DNA of 64,000 nt, taken from an uncultured Alphaproteobacteria bacterium. Its GTDB lineage: Bacteria > Pseudomonadota > Alphaproteobacteria > HIMB59 > GCA-002718135. Under the pieces are notes generated by a model. That model had not been told where the DNA came from. It saw only the letters and a list, made by a program, of their open reading frames with translations, and made no database searches. Location of the stretch: assembly GCA_902594815.1 (NCBI GenBank), contig CACJNL010000004.1:1-64000 (forward strand), in the 5' to 3' direction. The position numbers were made by a program, and so were the translations under genes. Each line of letters starts with the position of its first letter. Position 1 is the stretch's first letter. Shown here piece after piece: positions 18,102-26,744 of this stretch.

Positions 18102-19695
18102 TATCTAAATTTTGGAGTTTTTGATCTATTATTTTGATTGTCTCTTCCACCCCGTACAATTTAATAAAAGAGCCAAGACGTGGCCCTTGTTCTTGTCCTA
18201 ATAAAACCTGGTATACTAACTTAAAAAAATCTTTCAAATTTTCAAATTGATGTTTTTTACCTACATCATAAAGCAACGTTTGGATATCTTCAGCAGAGGT
18301 ATTTTTATTTATTTTTTTAGTTAAAACATCTTTAATGTCTTCAAAAACTATTTTTGTATTGTTGTTAACATTCAAATATTTTTTATTGGGTAAGACAAAA
18401 TCATGATAGAAATTAATGGAGTAATCAATTAATTTGTCAAACCCAGGATTATTATTTGGACTAATAGTTGCATCATATTGATTAACAAATCCCCAAATTA
18501 TTTTTTTGTCAGTTGTGTTACATATACTTACGAGATTTGTAAGAGAATTAAATGTAATATCTGATTTGAAATTTGAAGATTTCCCTGAGTGAATATGCCA
18601 TACTGGACTATCAAATTTTTTTTGATCATCCAATTTTTCATAACCATTGCTGTGAGAAATGTATTCATCGACAGTTTTTGGAATCACATCAAAGAAAAGT
18701 TTCTTAGCTGACTTAGGTTTTTGATACATGAATAATGACAAACTTTCAGGTGACCCATATCGCAACCATTCTTCAACACTAATTCCATTACCAACAGATT
18801 TAGAAATTTTCTCACCTTTTTCATCAAGAAACATCTCATAAATTAAATTTACAGGTGATCTCTTTCCTACAGCCTTACAAATCTTTGAGGCTAAATCTAC
18901 ACTCTCTGTTAAATCCTTCCCACACATTTCATAATCTACACCAAGTGCCATCCATCTCATTGCCCAATCAACTTTCCACTGTAATTTGCAATTTCCTCCA
19001 GTTACTAAAATTTCCTCTTTTTTATTATTTTGTGGTTCTGTATAAACAATACTATTACTTTTAGGCCTGTATTCATCTATTTGTATTTGCAATACATCTC
19101 CAGTCTCCTTACTTATGGGCAAAAAGGGGCTGTAAGTAATTTTTCTTTCTTTTCTTAAAGTTGGCAAAATAATTTCAAGAATCTTTTCATAATTTTGCAG
19201 TATTTCAATAATTGTATTATCAAAAAATCCACTTTTATACTGTTCCGTTGAACTAACAAAATTGTAATCAAACTTGAATTCATCCAAAAAAGATCTGAGC
19301 TTTGCATTATTATGATGACCAAAACTTTCATATTTTTCAAACGGATCAGGAACAGAGGTCAAAGGTTTTCCTATGTACTCACTTAACATTTCCTTATTGG
19401 GGACATTATCTGGCACTTTTCTTAATCCATCCATATCATCAGAAAATGCAATCAATTTTGTTGGACAATTAACTATAGCCATTAGTGCATTTCTAACCAT
19501 AGTAGTCCTAACAACTTCACCAAATGTACCAATGTGTGGTAATCCGGATGGCCCATACCCTGTCTCTAAAAGTATATAACCTTTGTTAGGTATTTTAAAA
19601 TTTGCTAAACCGCCATTCCTTTTAATAATCTGTTCAGCTTCTTTGAAAGGCCAAGATTTTAAATTATTATAAAATTTTAGATCTATTTTACTCAT
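18091..19695 (-). CDS. lysS: Lysyl-tRNA synthetase, class I
   Basis: Charges tRNA-Lys. This is the class I enzyme found in archaea and many alphaproteobacteria, unrelated to the usual bacterial class II LysRS. The HIGH-type signature PHIGTFGE is at residues 53-60 and the KMSKS-type signature EKISKSVGNGI lies near 290-300. The C-terminal alpha-helical anticodon-binding cage follows. Length 534 aa is normal. It overlaps the MarR gene upstream by eight bases and pyrD downstream by 11 bases, so regulator, synthetase, pyrD and HAD phosphatase may form one transcript. Confidence 0.95.
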   Translation of the reverse strand: MSKIDLKFYNNLKSWPFKEAEQIIKRNGGLANFKIPNKGYILLETGYGPSGLPHIGTFGEVVRTTMVRNALMAIVNCPTKLIAFSDDMDGLRKVPDNVPNKEMLSEYIGKPLTSVPDPFEKYESFGHHNNAKLRSFLDEFKFDYNFVSSTEQYKSGFFDNTIIEILQNYEKILEIILPTLRKERKITYSPFLPISKETGDVLQIQIDEYRPKSNSIVYTEPQNNKKEEILVTGGNCKLQWKVDWAMRWMALGVDYEMCGKDLTESVDLASKICKAVGKRSPVNLIYEMFLDEKGEKISKSVGNGISVEEWLRYGSPESLSLFMYQKPKSAKKLFFDVIPKTVDEYISHSNGYEKLDDQKKFDSPVWHIHSGKSSNFKSDITFNSLTNLVSICNTTDKKIIWGFVNQYDATISPNNNPGFDKLIDYSINFYHDFVLPNKKYLNVNNNTKIVFEDIKDVLTKKINKNTSAEDIQTLLYDVGKKHQFENLKDFFKLVYQVLLGQEQGPRLGSFIKLYGVEETIKIIDQKLQNLDNVN

Positions 19696-20149
19696 TATAA
19701 TTTGCTTTAATTCTAATCTTTTTACCCAATAGCAATTTTAAAGAATTAATGAAATTAAAAGTTTCTTGATTTAATTTACCAAAGAATTCATTTTCAACTT
19801 CAACTACATGATTTATTATTTTTTCAACAATCATCTTTCCATCTCTTGTTAGAGCTAATTTATTTGACCTATTATCATTTGGTGTCATTTTATTTATTAG
19901 TTTCTTGTTTTGTAATTGTGTCAATTTGGCACTGACTACTGATTTATCAACAAAAGAGTGCTTAGCTACATCAACTTGACTAATATAAGCTATAGATTTT
20001 GATAACTTATATACAGTCTCTAGAATAAGATACTCGTTAAAGGATAAATTAAAATCAATTAATTGTTTGCGAATTTTAGATTGCCAAACATTTGATGTCT
20101 GCCAAATTAATAATCCTATTCTATTCTCATTAAGAGAAGTGTCTGCCAT
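19688..20149 (-). CDS. MarR family transcriptional regulator
   Basis: 153-residue winged-helix regulator. The N-terminal dimer helices (IGLLIWQTSNVWQSKIRKQL) are followed by the recognition helix region (YISQVDVAKHSFVDKSVVSAKLTQL) and the wing (NDNRSNKLALTRDG). MarR proteins bind palindromes as dimers and are often autoregulated. Here two perfect palindromes lie right at its own start codon, a strong hint of autorepression. The neighbouring ferredoxin and ferredoxin reductase genes lie upstream on the same strand and could also be controlled. The ligand is unknown. Confidence 0.9.
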   Translation of the reverse strand: MADTSLNENRIGLLIWQTSNVWQSKIRKQLIDFNLSFNEYLILETVYKLSKSIAYISQVDVAKHSFVDKSVVSAKLTQLQNKKLINKMTPNDNRSNKLALTRDGKMIVEKIINHVVEVENEFFGKLNQETFNFINSLKLLLGKKIRIKANYNE

Positions 20150-20177
20150 TTGTATACAAACTATTTGTATACAAACT
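20148..20177. promoter_or_regulatory. Tandem palindromic operator at the marR start
   Basis: Two adjacent 15-base direct repeats (ATTTGTATACAAACT), each containing the perfect 12-base palindrome TTTGTATACAAA, lie at 20149-20160 and 20164-20175. The first overlaps the first base of the marR start codon. Centre spacing is 15 bases, about one and a half helical turns. The size and symmetry suit two MarR dimers. They lie in the 52-base gap after the ferredoxin stop, so bound repressor would block marR-lysS transcription starting here, and could stall read-through from the ferredoxin operon. Confidence 0.75.
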
Positions 20178-20201
20178 ATATTAATTTGTAAAGTCTTTTT
20201 T

Positions 20202-20510
20202 TCACTCGGGAGCTAATTCTAATTCTATACCATCTAAATCCTCGGAAAGGCTTATCTGACAGCTTAATCTGGATGAATGTTTGACGTCAAAAGCTTGGTC
20301 TAGCATAGATTCTTCATCATCATCTTTGCCACTTATCTTATCCAACCATTCATCTTTGATATAAACATGGCAAGTCGCACAGGCACAACAACCGCCACAC
20401 GCTGCCTCAATATCAAGATTTGCATCTCTTAGTACTTCCATGAGAGTAGAGTTGGTATCTCCCTCTAATTCATGCTTATTTCCCTCACGGTCGGTTACTT
20501 TTATTTTCAT
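20202..20510 (-). CDS. [2Fe-2S] ferredoxin, adrenodoxin type
   Basis: 102-residue ferredoxin with cluster ligands C38-x5-C44-x2-C47 (ACGGCCACATC) and C84 (RLSCQISL), the adrenodoxin/Isc-type spacing. Two extra cysteines (C41, C42) lie inside the loop, which is unusual. The C-terminus is acidic. I chose the ATG at 20510 (MKIKVTDREG), because it overlaps the reductase stop as TAATG; the open frame extends to 20585 but that part lies inside the reductase gene. The likely electron donor is the adjacent NADP reductase, and targets may be P450, heme A or ubiquinone monooxygenases (inference). Confidence 0.92.
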   Translation of the reverse strand: MKIKVTDREGNKHELEGDTNSTLMEVLRDANLDIEAACGGCCACATCHVYIKDEWLDKISGKDDDEESMLDQAFDVKHSSRLSCQISLSEDLDGIELELAPE

Positions 20511-21523
20511 TAAGAATTTAATTTTTTGTGCAGATCTTTTGATGAAGTAGTATAACGAAATACATTTTTTTTGTCTGGATAACAATATTTAAAGCATTGT
20601 TGAGCCATTAAAGCAGCTTCATGAAAACCAGATAAGATCAATTTTAATTTACCAGGGTAGGCGTTTATATCCCCAATAGCAAATATAGAAGATACGGATG
20701 TTTCAAATTTTTCAGTATCAACTTTAATTAAATTTTCATCTAAATTTAGCCCCCAATTTGCTATTGGGCCAAGTTCCATTTTTAAACCAAAAAATGGCAA
20801 TAAATAATCAACTTCAAGATCTATTTTTTCTTCGTTGTTTTTTACTATCACTTTTAATTTATCATTTTTTGATTCCTCAATATTATCAATTTGACCTAAT
20901 AAAAAATTTATCTTTTTGTCATTTTCTAATTCAAGCATCTTGGAAACAGAATCGGGAGCAGCCCTAAATTCTTTTCTACGATGCATCAACGTAACATCAG
21001 CTATTTTTGATAGTTCATTTGTCCAATCTAAGGCAGAATCACCCCCACCAACAATCAAGATCTTCTTATTTTCAAGTAAAGATTTATTTCTAACAGCGTA
21101 CAATATTTTTTTTCCATCTAAATTATCAAGATTTTCAATTGGTATTTTTCGAGGAACAAAACTACCAGCTCCAGCTGCAATTACTATACACTTTGCTTGT
21201 AATTTTTTATTGTTAGATGTTTCAACTATCCATTCATTTATTTCTAATTTAGTTATTTTTTCAACTTGTTGATTGAGGTGATATACTGGATTAAAAGGTT
21301 TAGCCTGTGCTAATAAATCATCAGTAAGCTGTTGCCCAGTTATTTTAACTCTTGATGGAATATCGTAAATTGGTTTTTCTGGATAAAGTTCTGCACATTG
21401 GCCTCCTGGTTTATCTAAGTTATCTATTACATGACATGAAATATTTAGCAAACCTAGCTCAAAAATAGCAAATAAACCTACTGGTCCGGCACCAATAACT
21501 ATAACATCAGTTTTTTCAATCAT
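20510..21523 (-). CDS. Ferredoxin/flavodoxin-NADP+ reductase, thioredoxin-reductase-like
   Basis: FAD and NADPH enzyme of the TrxR-like FNR family, 337 residues. The FAD dinucleotide motif VIGAGPVGLFA is at residues 9-19, the NADPH motif VGGGDSALDW near 150, and the C-terminal FAD motif FAIGDINAYPGK is present. There is no CxxC redox pair, which separates it from thioredoxin reductase. I chose the ATG at 21523 (MIEKTDVIVIG); 13 further upstream codons are not family-like. It is coupled to the ferredoxin gene by TAATG, strongly suggesting a reductase-ferredoxin pair. It is divergent from ctaA. Confidence 0.9.
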   Translation of the reverse strand: MIEKTDVIVIGAGPVGLFAIFELGLLNISCHVIDNLDKPGGQCAELYPEKPIYDIPSRVKITGQQLTDDLLAQAKPFNPVYHLNQQVEKITKLEINEWIVETSNNKKLQAKCIVIAAGAGSFVPRKIPIENLDNLDGKKILYAVRNKSLLENKKILIVGGGDSALDWTNELSKIADVTLMHRRKEFRAAPDSVSKMLELENDKKINFLLGQIDNIEESKNDKLKVIVKNNEEKIDLEVDYLLPFFGLKMELGPIANWGLNLDENLIKVDTEKFETSVSSIFAIGDINAYPGKLKLILSGFHEAALMAQQCFKYCYPDKKNVFRYTTSSKDLHKKLNS

Positions 21524-21575
21524 GGGATTTAAATAACAACTTTTATTACTATTTCTATACAATATATAAACTTTT

Positions 21576-22619
21576 ATGCAATTTACTGAGTTAAACTTTA
21601 ATTATCACAAGCCTTTAATGATATGGCTACTATTATTAACCATAATGGTTTTTTTGATAATTGTTATTGGAGGCTTAACCAGGCTTACTGACTCTGGACT
21701 TTCGATGGTTGACTGGCGTCCATTACTTGGAACTATACCTCCATTAAATCAAAGTCAGTGGCTAAAAGTCTTCAATGATTATCAGCAGACTCCAGAATTT
21801 ATGTACGTTAATAAAAATATGACATTGGAAGAATTTAAATATATCTTTTGGTGGGAATGGTTTCACAGGTTCTTTGCTAGGTTAATTGGTATTGTTTTTA
21901 TATTCCCATTTTTTTATTTTTACTTCAAACGATATCTAAATTCTTTTTTCTACAAAAGATTTGCTATTATTTTTGGATTGGGGTTGGTGCAGGCTACAGT
22001 CGGTTGGTGGATGGTTAAAAGTGGACTTCAAAACGACCCTTACGTAAGCCCCTATCGTTTAACATTTCACCTATCTAATGCAATTATCATTTACACACTA
22101 CTGCTTTGGACAAGTATTGAATATTTTCATTTAAAAAGTATAAATTTAATAAATATTAAATCTAAAAAATTCTTTATACTGATATCTATAATACTTGTTT
22201 TTATAACTATTTTGAGTGGTGGCTTTATGGCAGGATCTCATGCAGGACAATCGTTTAATACTTACCCTCTAATGAATGGAAAAATTATTCCAGATGATAT
22301 TTATTTGGCAGAAATGGGCATCTTAAATTTATTCGAAAATACTGTTACAATAAATTTTAATCATAGATGGATTGCCACCCTAACTTTCGTATATACTTTT
22401 TCATTATTTTTGTATTTATTTATAAGTAAGATAACTGGATTACAAAAATCAATCATTTTTCTTGTGTTATCTATCCTAAGCTTGCAATTCTTTCTTGGAG
22501 TAATGACCTTACTATCGAATGTCGCGATACAATATGCAAGCCTACATCAAACAAACTCAGTACTATTACTATCAATTTTATTATTAGCTTATTTCAAATC
22601 AACAATTAAAGGAGTTTAA
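21576..22619 (+). CDS. ctaA: Heme A synthase (CtaA/Cox15)
   Basis: Membrane protein of 347 residues with about eight transmembrane helices that oxidises heme O to heme A for cytochrome c oxidase. The N-terminal GGLTRLTDSGLSMVDWRP block is diagnostic. Histidine ligand positions appear in EWFHRFFARL, TFHLSNA, FNHRWIA and SLHQTNS. This is the alphaproteobacterial/mitochondrial (Cox15) form. The ferredoxin and NADP reductase on the facing strand are plausible electron donors, since Cox15 in mitochondria depends on a ferredoxin (known for yeast; inference here). Confidence 0.95.
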   Translation: MQFTELNFNYHKPLMIWLLLLTIMVFLIIVIGGLTRLTDSGLSMVDWRPLLGTIPPLNQSQWLKVFNDYQQTPEFMYVNKNMTLEEFKYIFWWEWFHRFFARLIGIVFIFPFFYFYFKRYLNSFFYKRFAIIFGLGLVQATVGWWMVKSGLQNDPYVSPYRLTFHLSNAIIIYTLLLWTSIEYFHLKSINLINIKSKKFFILISIILVFITILSGGFMAGSHAGQSFNTYPLMNGKIIPDDIYLAEMGILNLFENTVTINFNHRWIATLTFVYTFSLFLYLFISKITGLQKSIIFLVLSILSLQFFLGVMTLLSNVAIQYASLHQTNSVLLLSILLLAYFKSTIKGV

Positions 22620-22620
22620 T

Positions 22621-23343
22621 ATGAGCAAAAAAATTTTCATCTTTGGTGGAACAGGAGCAATTGGTTTTGCTATTGCAAAAAAAATAATTAAGGAGGGTTA
22701 TTCTCCAATTCTTATTTCAAGAAATGAAGAAGAATTAATTAACAAATCAAAAGAAATTAATTGTGAATATGAAATCTGTGATGTCTTGGAAAAAGATCAA
22801 ATTGATCAAATATCAAATAAACATGCAGACACACTTAATGGGCTAGCTTACTGTGTTGGCTCTATTAATTTAAAACCATTAAAAATAACGAAAGATACAG
22901 ACTTCATAGAAAGTTTTAAAATTAATACACTTGGAGCAATAAATGTAATTAAATCAAATATGGAAAGTTTAACTAAAAATAATGGATCAATTCTGCTTTT
23001 CTCAACAATTGCTGTTAAACAGGGGTTTACAAACCATTCCATAGTTTCATCATCAAAAGGTGCAATTGAGGGATTGACAATGAGTTTAGCTGCAGAATTC
23101 GCACCTAAAATTAGAGTTAATTGTATTGCGCCAAGCCTAACTGACTCAAAAATGTCACAAAAGATGGTAAGTAATGAAAATATAAGAAAAGCTATAGAAA
23201 ATATGCATCCAATACCCAAAATAGGACAAGGTGAAGATTTTGGAGATTTATCATCTTTTCTCTTAAGTGAAAAAAATAGCTGGATTACTGGTCAAATATT
23301 TCATATTGATGGAGGTAGATCAACATTAAGACTAAAGGCATGA
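22621..23343 (+). CDS. Short-chain dehydrogenase/reductase-like protein lacking the catalytic Tyr
   Basis: SDR fold of 240 residues: the nucleotide motif FGGTGAIGFAIAKK at the N-terminus, a GLAYCVGSIN segment where NNAG is usual, the Ser region LLFSTIAVKQG, and the C-terminal ITGQIFHIDGG typical of fatty-acid type SDRs. The active-site YxxxK reads VSSSK, with Val142 in place of Tyr. It therefore may lack ordinary SDR activity or use another acid. A good ribosome site (AAAGGAG at 22608-22614) precedes the ATG. The gene follows ctaA by one base and overlaps the DUF6134 gene by four. Confidence 0.85.
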   Translation: MSKKIFIFGGTGAIGFAIAKKIIKEGYSPILISRNEEELINKSKEINCEYEICDVLEKDQIDQISNKHADTLNGLAYCVGSINLKPLKITKDTDFIESFKINTLGAINVIKSNMESLTKNNGSILLFSTIAVKQGFTNHSIVSSSKGAIEGLTMSLAAEFAPKIRVNCIAPSLTDSKMSQKMVSNENIRKAIENMHPIPKIGQGEDFGDLSSFLLSEKNSWITGQIFHIDGGRSTLRLKA

Positions 23344-24017
23344 GAGTTATTTTTATATTTCTTATTTTTTTTTCATTACCAATAAACGCGAATGTTTTTC
23401 ATGTTCCAGAAGATAAAGAAGTTAATTTTGATGTATTAAGAAAAAATAAAGTTATAGGTAATTTAACAACTAAGTTCATAGAAGAAAATAAAAGTTTAAT
23501 CTTACATTCAATTTTAGATATTGAGGTAAAAGTTTTATTTATCCCTGCTTACAAATTTTTTCAAGAAACAAAAGAAACTTGGAGAAACGGAAATTTTATA
23601 GCTATTGATGGTTTTACAGATTTTGAAGATGATAGAGAATATAAAATTGAGGGTAAGGATACAAATGGAATGTTTATAGCAACCGGCATGGATGGATTAA
23701 TTGAAATGGATGAAAATATTGTTCCTCTAAATTATTGGAATAAAGAAATGCTAAAAGAAAAGCAGGTGTTTGATACGCAAAAAGGCATTGTACGAGAGAT
23801 TTATGTAGAAAAACTTAAAAATGAAAATATAAAAATTGATGGATCTACGTTTGATACAGAAAAATTTATATTTAATGCTTCAGTTAACCCTAAAGATTTA
23901 GGACCTTTTCCTGAATATACACTTTGGTATAATGAAGATGAGCTTATAAAAATGGAGTTTCAAAATCCCAAAGATAAAAAAACCATAACAATAATTAGAA
24001 CTGATTTGAAAAATTAA
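23340..24017 (+). CDS. DUF6134-like exported protein
   Basis: 225-residue protein with a signal peptide (MRVIFIFLIFFSLPINANV, cleavage near residue 18). The mature part is beta-rich: FDVLRKNKVIGNLTTKF, then FFQETKETWRNGNFIAIDG, and a conserved MIVPLNYWNKE-like middle. This pattern matches what I remember of the alphaproteobacterial DUF6134 family, periplasmic proteins without known function. It sits between two SDR genes, overlapping both (4 bases upstream, 1 base downstream), so all three are probably made together after ctaA. Confidence 0.65.
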   Translation: MRVIFIFLIFFSLPINANVFHVPEDKEVNFDVLRKNKVIGNLTTKFIEENKSLILHSILDIEVKVLFIPAYKFFQETKETWRNGNFIAIDGFTDFEDDREYKIEGKDTNGMFIATGMDGLIEMDENIVPLNYWNKEMLKEKQVFDTQKGIVREIYVEKLKNENIKIDGSTFDTEKFIFNASVNPKDLGPFPEYTLWYNEDELIKMEFQNPKDKKTITIIRTDLKN

Positions 24018-24781
24018 TGACTCCCAATATTATTTGGATAACTGGAGGCTCATCGGGAATTGGGTTTGCAACAGCAAAACATTATTTAAAAAATAATTGG
24101 ATTGTAGTTATTAGCTCAAGTAAAAGTGAAAAATTAAAAAAAGCTAAAGAAAGATTGAAAAGTGAAAATAATTTTAAAAACTTATATATAGCTAAATGTG
24201 ACATTACTAATCAAGAAGAGGTAAAAAAAACAATTCTATTTATCGAAAATGAGATAGGTGCAATTAATACAGCTTTATTAAATGCCGCTGCATATTCCCC
24301 TAATAAAAATCAAGAATTTGATATTAAAAACTACGAATTACTAGTTGATGTTAATTTGAAAGGTACACTTTATTGTATCAACATTCTTAAAGATGTGATG
24401 AAGAATAGAGGGAGCACTATTGCTATAGTTTCATCTCCAATTGGTTATAGGGGTTGGCCAACTTCTGGAGCTTATGGAATGACAAAAGCCGCCCAATTAA
24501 ACTTAGCGGAGAGTCTTTTTTTTGATTTTAAAAAGATCGGAATTACAATCAAAGTAATTAATCCAGGTTTTATTGATACAGAAGCCACAAGATTAAATTC
24601 ATTTAAAATGCCTTTTTTAAAATCTGCTGAATTTGCCGCTGAAAAAATATACCACGGTCTCGTTTTTAAAAAAAGATTTGAAATTTATTTTCCTTTTACA
24701 ATTGTATTTATTGTTAAAATTTTGAGAATATTGCCTTATCGAATATATTTTTATCTTTGGAAAAAGGTAGGTAAGTTTTAA
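24017..24781 (+). CDS. Short-chain dehydrogenase/reductase with C-terminal membrane segment
   Basis: Classical SDR of 254 residues: nucleotide motif WITGGSSGIGFATAKHY, NAA motif (LLNAAAYSP), catalytic Ser in VSSPIGYRG and YGMTK as the YxxxK site. The C-terminus (FTIVFIVKILRILPYRIYFYLWKKVG) is hydrophobic and basic, suggesting membrane attachment and a lipid or other hydrophobic substrate. It is coupled to the DUF6134 gene by TAATG. Its stop shares TTAA with the pfkA stop on the other strand. Confidence 0.85.
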   Translation: MTPNIIWITGGSSGIGFATAKHYLKNNWIVVISSSKSEKLKKAKERLKSENNFKNLYIAKCDITNQEEVKKTILFIENEIGAINTALLNAAAYSPNKNQEFDIKNYELLVDVNLKGTLYCINILKDVMKNRGSTIAIVSSPIGYRGWPTSGAYGMTKAAQLNLAESLFFDFKKIGITIKVINPGFIDTEATRLNSFKMPFLKSAEFAAEKIYHGLVFKKRFEIYFPFTIVFIVKILRILPYRIYFYLWKKVGKF

Positions 24782-25863
24782 TTAAATTCACCTATATAGA
24801 TACCTAAACCTTTTGCTACTTCTATCAAAGGATCAGTTTTACTTAATGTTTGCGATTTTCCAGCAATATCATCTAAAGCCACATCTTGAACACTTCTATC
24901 TTTCCAAACAACTACTCTATTATATTTACCATTTGCAATTAAATCTACTGCCTTAACCCCAAAAGCACTTGCAATTAGTCTATCTCTGTGTGTGGGTTGA
25001 GCTCCTCTTTGAACATGACCAAGAACAGTCACGCGCGTTTCAGCATCAGTAAGTTTGTATATTTCATCTCCCAAATAAGCGCCAATACCTCCTAGTCTTA
25101 CTTCTCCATCCACAAATTTAACAGTTGCCTTTTTTCCATCTTCTTTTTTCACTGCTTCTGCAACAACAATAAGAGCATGATTTCTCCCTGTGCTCCTAAT
25201 TTGATCAATATGATGAGCAATTCCTTTGATAGAGTATGGTATTTCTGGGATTAGAATTACATCTGCCCCACCCGCAATACCAGCGTTTAAAGCTATATGG
25301 CCTGCGTCTCTTCCCATGACCTCAAGTATCATCGCCCTTCTATGACTTGCCGCAGTAGGTTGCAACATATCTAGCGCATTGGTGGCTACATCAACTGCAG
25401 TATCATATCCTATTGAAAGTTCATTGTGTTTAACGTCATTATCAATGGTTTTAGGAATTCCTATGAATTTAATATTCCCTTTTTTTGTCAAAGATTGAAG
25501 AATTTTTAAACTTCCATCCCCACCTATACCAATTAATGCGTCTAGTTCTAATTTATTAAAACTATTTATAATTAGTTCAGAAACTTCAATTTTTTTTCCA
25601 TCTTTTTCAATAGTGCCGAATGGATTTCCTTTATTATTAGAACCCAAAAAAGTTCCACCCATTCTCATTAAATTTCCATCAAAAAAATCTGGTTTTAGTT
25701 CAACAACATCAATAGGGTTCTTCATTAGCCCTAAAGTGCCATCTCTTAGTCCATAGACTTTCCATCCATATTCATTAGTTGCTCGAAGTGTAACAGCTCT
25801 TATAACTGCATTTAAGCCAGCACAATCTCCACCACTAGTTAAAATACCTATTTTTTTTACCAC
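24778..25863 (-). CDS. pfkA: 6-phosphofructokinase
   Basis: Phosphorylates fructose 6-phosphate in glycolysis. Visible motifs are TSGGDCAGLNAVIRA (phosphate-donor site), IGIGGDGSLK (D116-G117) and GIPKTIDNDV (K138). Gly at the E. coli 104 position suggests ATP as donor, while Lys at the 124 position is shared with pyrophosphate enzymes; this G/K mix is known from the group III type. The start codon is GTG at 25863. Length is 361 aa. Its presence implies an Embden-Meyerhof route, unlike classical SAR11. Confidence 0.9.
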   Translation of the reverse strand: MVKKIGILTSGGDCAGLNAVIRAVTLRATNEYGWKVYGLRDGTLGLMKNPIDVVELKPDFFDGNLMRMGGTFLGSNNKGNPFGTIEKDGKKIEVSELIINSFNKLELDALIGIGGDGSLKILQSLTKKGNIKFIGIPKTIDNDVKHNELSIGYDTAVDVATNALDMLQPTAASHRRAMILEVMGRDAGHIALNAGIAGGADVILIPEIPYSIKGIAHHIDQIRSTGRNHALIVVAEAVKKEDGKKATVKFVDGEVRLGGIGAYLGDEIYKLTDAETRVTVLGHVQRGAQPTHRDRLIASAFGVKAVDLIANGKYNRVVVWKDRSVQDVALDDIAGKSQTLSKTDPLIEVAKGLGIYIGEFN

Positions 25864-25908
25864 GACGAGCTTATATACTATTATTTTATAAGATAAATTT
25901 TTAATTTT

Positions 25909-26106
25909 ATGACTAATAAGAAATTAATTGAAAAGTTAAAAGAATATGAACAAGAGCACTTAGATCTTGATCAAATTCTCATTCAACTTCAAGAAAAACA
26001 TACTGTTGATTTTTTGCAAATACAAAGATTAAAAAAAAGGAAATTAGTCTTAAAAGATAAAATTTCTAGTTTAAGGAATGAACTAGAACCGGACAGTATA
26101 GCTTAA
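25909..26106 (+). CDS. YdcH/DUF465 family small protein
   Basis: 65-residue, highly charged helical protein with the family layout: EHLDLDQILIQLQEK, then LQIQRLKKRKLVLKDKISSLRNEL. The whole chain is likely a helical hairpin or coiled coil. The molecular role is unknown. The gene is divergent from pfkA by 45 bases and converges on the COQ9 gene with a shared TTAA stop. Confidence 0.85.
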   Translation: MTNKKLIEKLKEYEQEHLDLDQILIQLQEKHTVDFLQIQRLKKRKLVLKDKISSLRNELEPDSIA

Positions 26107-26744
26107 ATTGTATTTTTGACGAACTTCATTGCTTTTGGAAAATAATCCTTAATAATTTTAATTTTAGATTTTAATTCTGGTATTTTAGCTACTCTTTTTA
26201 AGTTTACATCTAAAAGATGCTCGAGCTCTTGTTGATTATTATTATTAAAAAAGAACAGGACGACTCTAGAATAAATACCTGCTAGAATTAATCTTTTAGT
26301 ATAGAAATTAAAATCAACGGATGTATCTCCTGCTAAATACCATATCTGATCAACACTTTTATAAAGTTGAGATGGTAAAGAAACATTTTTATTAGGTAAT
26401 AAAGAATTTAAGAATATTTTTTTGTAAAACTTTTTTTCGTTATTCATTATTTCAATTTTAGAAAGTAGTATTTTTCTTATCCTTTTGTGTACAGGTAATC
26501 GTATCAAGTCTCTTGATTGACAATATTCTTGAAGCTCAATATTTAATTGTTCAAGAGAATATTTTAATAAATCCATATTACCATCAGGAAATAATAGATT
26601 TATTTCACTGATATTTAGTTTGTGCGTTGAAGCAATTGTGTCAAAAGTATTGGAGGTTAACCCTTCATTAGCAATGATATCTTTTGCTAATTTTAATATA
26701 TTTAATCTTTTGGAGTTGAGATAATTATTATGAGTTTTTTTCAT
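26103..26744 (-). CDS. COQ9 family ubiquinone biosynthesis protein
   Basis: 213-residue TetR-like fold without an obvious DNA-binding role. The N-terminal helix-turn-helix-like part (ILKLAKDIIANEG...INLLFPDGNMDLL) and the C-terminal signature IWYLAGDTSVDFNFYTKRLILAGIY match COQ9. In mitochondria and alphaproteobacteria COQ9 binds lipids and assists the Coq7 hydroxylase in ubiquinone synthesis. The start overlaps the end of the deformylase gene by 17 bases. Confidence 0.85.
   Translation of the reverse strand: MKKTHNNYLNSKRLNILKLAKDIIANEGLTSNTFDTIASTHKLNISEINLLFPDGNMDLLKYSLEQLNIELQEYCQSRDLIRLPVHKRIRKILLSKIEIMNNEKKFYKKIFLNSLLPNKNVSLPSQLYKSVDQIWYLAGDTSVDFNFYTKRLILAGIYSRVVLFFFNNNNQQELEHLLDVNLKRVAKIPELKSKIKIIKDYFPKAMKFVKNTI

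Noticed and set aside
20511-20585. N-terminal extension of the ferredoxin
   Set aside because: It lies inside the reductase gene and is not family-like; the TAATG overlap supports the ATG at 20510.
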